From NCBI GenBank assembly GCA_950295325.1, contig OX485807.1, forward strand, positions 51,364,440 to 51,428,439: a stretch of 64,000 bases of DNA, given 5' to 3'. The translations under genes and the position numbers were made by a program. Positions 60,847-64,000 of this stretch are shown one piece after another. The notes under the pieces are model-generated. The model saw only the letters and a list, made by a program, of their open reading frames with translations, was not told where the DNA came from and did no database searches. Each line of letters begins with the position of its first letter. The first letter of the stretch is position 1. This DNA is from Polytrichum commune (lineage: Eukaryota > Streptophyta > Polytrichopsida > Polytrichales > Polytrichaceae).

Positions 60847-61200
60847 ACATAAGAATGATAAGCAAGTACTACTCTTGTGGAACCTAGAATTTAACAGACT
60901 AACATTGATTAATATCCCTCGCTTACCAACCTCGTAGTACACTATTACTATTAGCCAAGCACAAACACTAAATTGTCGGTCCAGGACTTCGTGCACTCAC
61001 ACTTCCGGTTGGTATTTCTCAGCGCTTACAAACGAGAGCTTGTCACATTTGTTCCAACCTGTATACATGACACAACACATACCAATACTTTCAAGCCTTC
61101 CCTAGTCTCAGTTGTTTGGACAGATCTCTTTTCCGACTATGGCAACTCTAGCCACCCATGACACTTAGATGCTTGAGAAATCAAAGGCGGTTGTGCATAT

Positions 61201-61737
61201 AAGAAGAAGAAGAAGAAGAACTCCGGTCCCTATTAGGGGCCGGAGTGAATAAAGTGTCTATTCGTAGGACAACCGTGGCCGTACCCCAGGGTAGCGGCGT
61301 TGGGTGTAATACTACTTCACCCTTTGCAGGGAGTAGACACTATGTTAGTAACTAATGTTTTAACCGGTTAGACCGGGGGGGGGGTATGTAGGGTGTATGG
61401 GTTTAATTTAGAGTTTTGTGGGTTTTGCTACTTTGTTTGAGACTAGAAGCGTGCTTATTTGTTTGGAGTATAAGTGGTGGTTGGTTGTATGGTTGGTCGC
61501 CAAGTCATGGTTCCAAGGTTGGTTGGATGAGGACGTGCGTGTTGTATTAATACGGTCCGGGTTCGATTCGCGTTGAATCCGTCTGAGCGTGTTAGTGCAA
61601 TACACTTTGACTTGGTGCTGCAAGTGAGTTAATCATAGGCAGGAAAGTTATGCCAGCCAGCCGGCTACTCCCCGCCTTTCTGAGCTATAGGTGGTAACTT
61701 CAATAACTAGTGGTTTGACCACTACCCCTTTCTAATT
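61201..61737 (-). other. LINE 3' untranslated region and (TTC)n tail
   Basis: Between the LINE stop codon and a minus-strand (TTC)n run (61201-61221). It contains two inverted segments close to the tail: CTCCGGTCCCTATTAGGGGC pairing back on itself (about 61221-61246), and AGTGTCTA with TAGACACT (about 61254 and 61327). 3' hairpins next to a microsatellite tail are typical of LINE RNA recognised by its own RT. The exact 3' end is inferred. Confidence 0.5.
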
Positions 61738-64000
61738 TTAATTATGATTTTGTAGGTCTGTGATGGGTTGTCTATTTTCTATTCGACTTTTGTGGATTAG
61801 TATTGAGTGTGCATATTGTATGGCAATTATGTTAAGTTGTTTGAATGTGTTCCTAATTTGTGATGTAGGGAGTTTAAGCTTTGTTTCAAGTTCGTTCATT
61901 GAGGGAATGTGCGTTGTGGCTCTAGCGCCCGATGCTAATACAATAAGTGGGGCTACGTTCCATCCTTTTGCGATAATATTATTTATGAGTGGTTGATATT
62001 TTGTAATTTTTTGATTTATGGTTTCAGTGGAGAATCTGTCATTACAGTATGTGAATTCTATGAATTGAACTGTAATTTCCGGTGTGGGTGCTTCTGGTGG
62101 TGGGGATTTATATGGGTGTCCTATTATGCATAATATGTCATGTTTGAGCCTAGCGTTGCAGTGACATCGTTGGGTGGTACATGTGCATGGAAGTAACCAT
62201 GCTGGTACTGTGTTTTCTTGGGGGAGCTCATTATATGTACCTGCATTCATGAGTGTGTAGTATCTTGTTTTTTTGTTTGAGATGAGAAGTTTGCGTATTT
62301 CCCATACGGCTTTGTTATGCCTTTTGGTTATTAGTGCGTGAATGTGTTGTTGTTTACATTTGAGGAGTACATGTAACCATGTGTCTGCTTCTTGCGCGTT
62401 GCATATGGGGCACGTATGTGAGGGGTATGCATTTCTTCCGAAGAAGAGTTGTTTTCTAGCATGTCCCATGTATTGTCCGGTTCTAAATTTGATTAGGCAT
62501 GTTTTTTGTTTGTCCGTGATAATCGGGTTGTGCCAAAAATCATTTGATAGTATTTTGTCAATATCTTTGTTGTCTAGCCACTTGTGGAGTTGATGTGTTT
62601 GGGTTGCTATGATGGATAGGTTAAGTTTTTTGTCATGTTTAGCGATGTATTTACCAAGGTGTCGGATGGGGCCTTTATCTGGTGTTTCTTGCATTGAATG
62701 CCACCAGTCTCTCTGTAGGTAGTATGGCGTAGGGTGTGCATGTTCATATGTGGTTGTAGCATCTCTATGTTCGAGTTCACAACCCATTTTGGCTAGTTTG
62801 TCCGCTTGTTCGTTACCACTGATGTTTGTGTGGGCTTTGACTTTATGGAGTGTAGTGGTTTGTGAGCGGGATTGCAACATTTCAATTATAGATTCGAGTA
62901 TCTTTTTGTCCGGGTGGCTATTGTGTAGGGTTGGATGTTTTATTTGTGTGTTTAATAAGTATAGCACATTAAGGCAGTCTGTGAAGATGTGTGCCGGTTC
63001 GTTGCGATATGTGGTAATGAGGAGGCGGAGGGTATGGTGTATAGCCATTAGTTCGGCTCTTAGTATATTTTGGAGTCCGGGTAGTCTTTCTGTGATTTTG
63101 AGGTTTTTGAAAGGGTTGTATATACCATATCCGGCTTTTTCTCGTTTCCAATGTCCTTGGGTTGTTTCTTTGGGTGGTATGAATGATCCGTCTGTGTAAT
63201 AGCAGAATTGTGGTTGATATTTAAGGGGAAGGCATATATCTTGGTTGGTGAAGGTGGAGACAGCAATAACTTGGGCCGTAGGTGGGGGAGGGTATATGAG
63301 TTGTGACCATTTCTTACTACGGTTTACTAGGGTATTTATGGGTGTGGGTGGTGCCGTTGTGTTAAATGTGGTGGGTAATTGTAAGGTATTGCTAATAATG
63401 TCCATTTGGTGCGCGTAATTTCCCGGGCCGAGTGACGTATTTTTGTGATGTATACATAGTATGCGGATGTCACGGCTTTCTATGCGTGGTTCAATTCGTA
63501 ATTCGGGTGGTATAGTGGGTTCATCGTATATAATGGTGTCCGCTTTGAAGTGTGTTATGACATGTGAATCTGGGAAAGGGCCTATATGAGGTTGAAGGTT
63601 TTGGTACCAGTTCGGGTCGGTTGTTATGAGTATTGTAGTTGTATCTGGGTTATTTTGGGCTGCAAGTCTTGCCCAGTGTAGGGCTTGTTGGGCGTCTGCT
63701 TCCGTATGTGGATGGGCATACCCATTCCCTATCCATTTATGTTGGAATGTTGTTCCTATTGAACCGAATACTTTGTCTCGGGAAAATGGGGAGGAAAATT
63801 GTGTTAGCGTGGTAGGGCATGTTACAGGGGACGAAAAATAGGAGTGGGTGATGTGGAAGGAGTTGATGAGGTGTTCAATGATGGCATTAGGGAGGGTGTA
63901 TTGTGCGAGTTTGAGAGGGTCATTTTTGGGCATTCTATATTTGTACCTTTGGTACAACCACGCCACTTCTTTTTCAAATGTTTGTATGGGGGGTTCTAAG
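61738..64000 (-). CDS. LINE ORF2 3' part: MTase-like, RNase H, CCHC and RLE-like domains
   Basis: Open to the right edge (the displayed GTG start at 63966 is internal). Numbering from there: residues about 25-175 have FGSIGTTFQHKWIGNGYAHP and ATILI-type strands resembling a Rossmann methyltransferase. RNase H is at 255-395, with YTDGS (D259), RAELMA (E305), IFTDCLN (D330) and NEQADKLAKMG (D389), all catalytic acids present. A CCHC finger is at 519-537 (CPIC, H532, C537). The C-terminus at about 600-735, LKHDILCIIG, FIEFTYCNDRF, KITKYQPLI and GWNV.PLIV..GAR, fits a restriction-like endonuclease (D610, E637, K653 or K656). Such order suggests a Dualen/RandI-type LINE. The RT should lie off-window. 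No stop or frameshift in 754 codons, so possibly recent. Confidence 0.8.
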   Translation of the reverse strand, partial: LEPPIQTFEKEVAWLYQRYKYRMPKNDPLKLAQYTLPNAIIEHLINSFHITHSYFSSPVTCPTTLTQFSSPFSRDKVFGSIGTTFQHKWIGNGYAHPHTEADAQQALHWARLAAQNNPDTTTILITTDPNWYQNLQPHIGPFPDSHVITHFKADTIIYDEPTIPPELRIEPRIESRDIRILCIHHKNTSLGPGNYAHQMDIISNTLQLPTTFNTTAPPTPINTLVNRSKKWSQLIYPPPPTAQVIAVSTFTNQDICLPLKYQPQFCYYTDGSFIPPKETTQGHWKREKAGYGIYNPFKNLKITERLPGLQNILRAELMAIHHTLRLLITTYRNEPAHIFTDCLNVLYLLNTQIKHPTLHNSHPDKKILESIIEMLQSRSQTTTLHKVKAHTNISGNEQADKLAKMGCELEHRDATTTYEHAHPTPYYLQRDWWHSMQETPDKGPIRHLGKYIAKHDKKLNLSIIATQTHQLHKWLDNKDIDKILSNDFWHNPIITDKQKTCLIKFRTGQYMGHARKQLFFGRNAYPSHTCPICNAQEADTWLHVLLKCKQQHIHALITKRHNKAVWEIRKLLISNKKTRYYTLMNAGTYNELPQENTVPAWLLPCTCTTQRCHCNARLKHDILCIIGHPYKSPPPEAPTPEITVQFIEFTYCNDRFSTETINQKITKYQPLINNIIAKGWNVAPLIVLASGARATTHIPSMNELETKLKLPTSQIRNTFKQLNIIAIQYAHSILIHKSRIENRQPITDLQNHN

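Noticed and set aside
61545-61575. Pol III B-box-like GGGTTCGATTCGC
   Set aside because: It lies in the LINE 3' untranslated region, and no tRNA cloverleaf could be drawn around it.
62750-63199. 149-codon plus-strand frame in the LINE region
   Set aside because: Antisense to the RNase H domain, whose four catalytic acids and frame are intact on the minus strand.

Overview
The window looks like nuclear DNA of a land plant, and the gene types point to a seed-free lineage (moss, other bryophyte, lycophyte or fern) more than to a flowering plant. The reasons are TIR-NBS-LRR immune receptor genes split by short GT-AG introns, a plant Ty1/copia retrotransposon primed by initiator tRNA-Met, and a LINE whose ORF carries RNase H plus what looks like a C-terminal restriction-like endonuclease, an architecture I know mainly from green-lineage Dualen/RandI-type elements. 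Gene density is very low, base composition is A+T-rich, and transposable elements and their debris make up most of what can be identified. Species cannot be named from the sequence.

Layout. 1-16.3 kb: repeat-rich, with a partial long terminal repeat at the left edge, a fragment of an alkaline-phytoceramidase-like gene (about 1.4-1.57 kb), a 5'-truncated LINE tail (2.8-3.1 kb), a hAT-like MITE (3.7-4.0 kb), a Mutator-like element with two 410-bp inverted arms (8.9-10.0 kb), and some weak candidate exons at 10.7-15.5 kb. 16.4-22.3 kb: the one apparently intact gene, a plus-strand TIR-NBS-LRR receptor (NLR1) of five exons and about 1,470 codons, all introns in phase 0 except the first, followed by about 0.55 kb of decayed LRR sequence. 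22.8-39.7 kb: no convincing genes. There are diverged duplications, two solo-LTR-like insertions with perfect 5-bp target duplications, and several small TIR elements.

39.7-58.0 kb: the remains of a second, minus-strand TIR-NBS-LRR gene (NLR2). Its exon order and splice positions match NLR1, but it carries several stop codons and is broken by at least four insertions: a MITE in the P-loop exon, a solo LTR in the LRR exon, another LTR in intron 4, and (by inference) a 7.2-kb copia element plus a further solo LTR separating the body from a candidate C-terminal LRR piece. The copia element (42757-49962) has paired 230-bp LTRs, a primer-binding site and polypurine tract, a broken gag, no integrase core, and a reverse transcriptase. 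Its RNase H is interrupted by a 2,446-bp LTR-like insertion with its own 5-bp duplication. It also carries an antisense F-box-like ORF.

58-64 kb: a TIR element with an 8-bp duplication, then the 3' half of a minus-strand LINE running off the right edge. Its ORF holds a methyltransferase-like segment, RNase H, a CCHC finger and a restriction-endonuclease-like C-terminus.

The main story is a receptor gene pair in which one copy stays open and the other is being taken apart by nested transposition. The strongest leads for something undescribed are a small ORF conserved inside three copies of one LTR family, a duplicated post-LRR module in NLR1, the methyltransferase-like segment in the LINE, and the F-box-like ORF carried antisense by the copia element. 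No homology search could be run, so all family names rest on motifs seen by eye.
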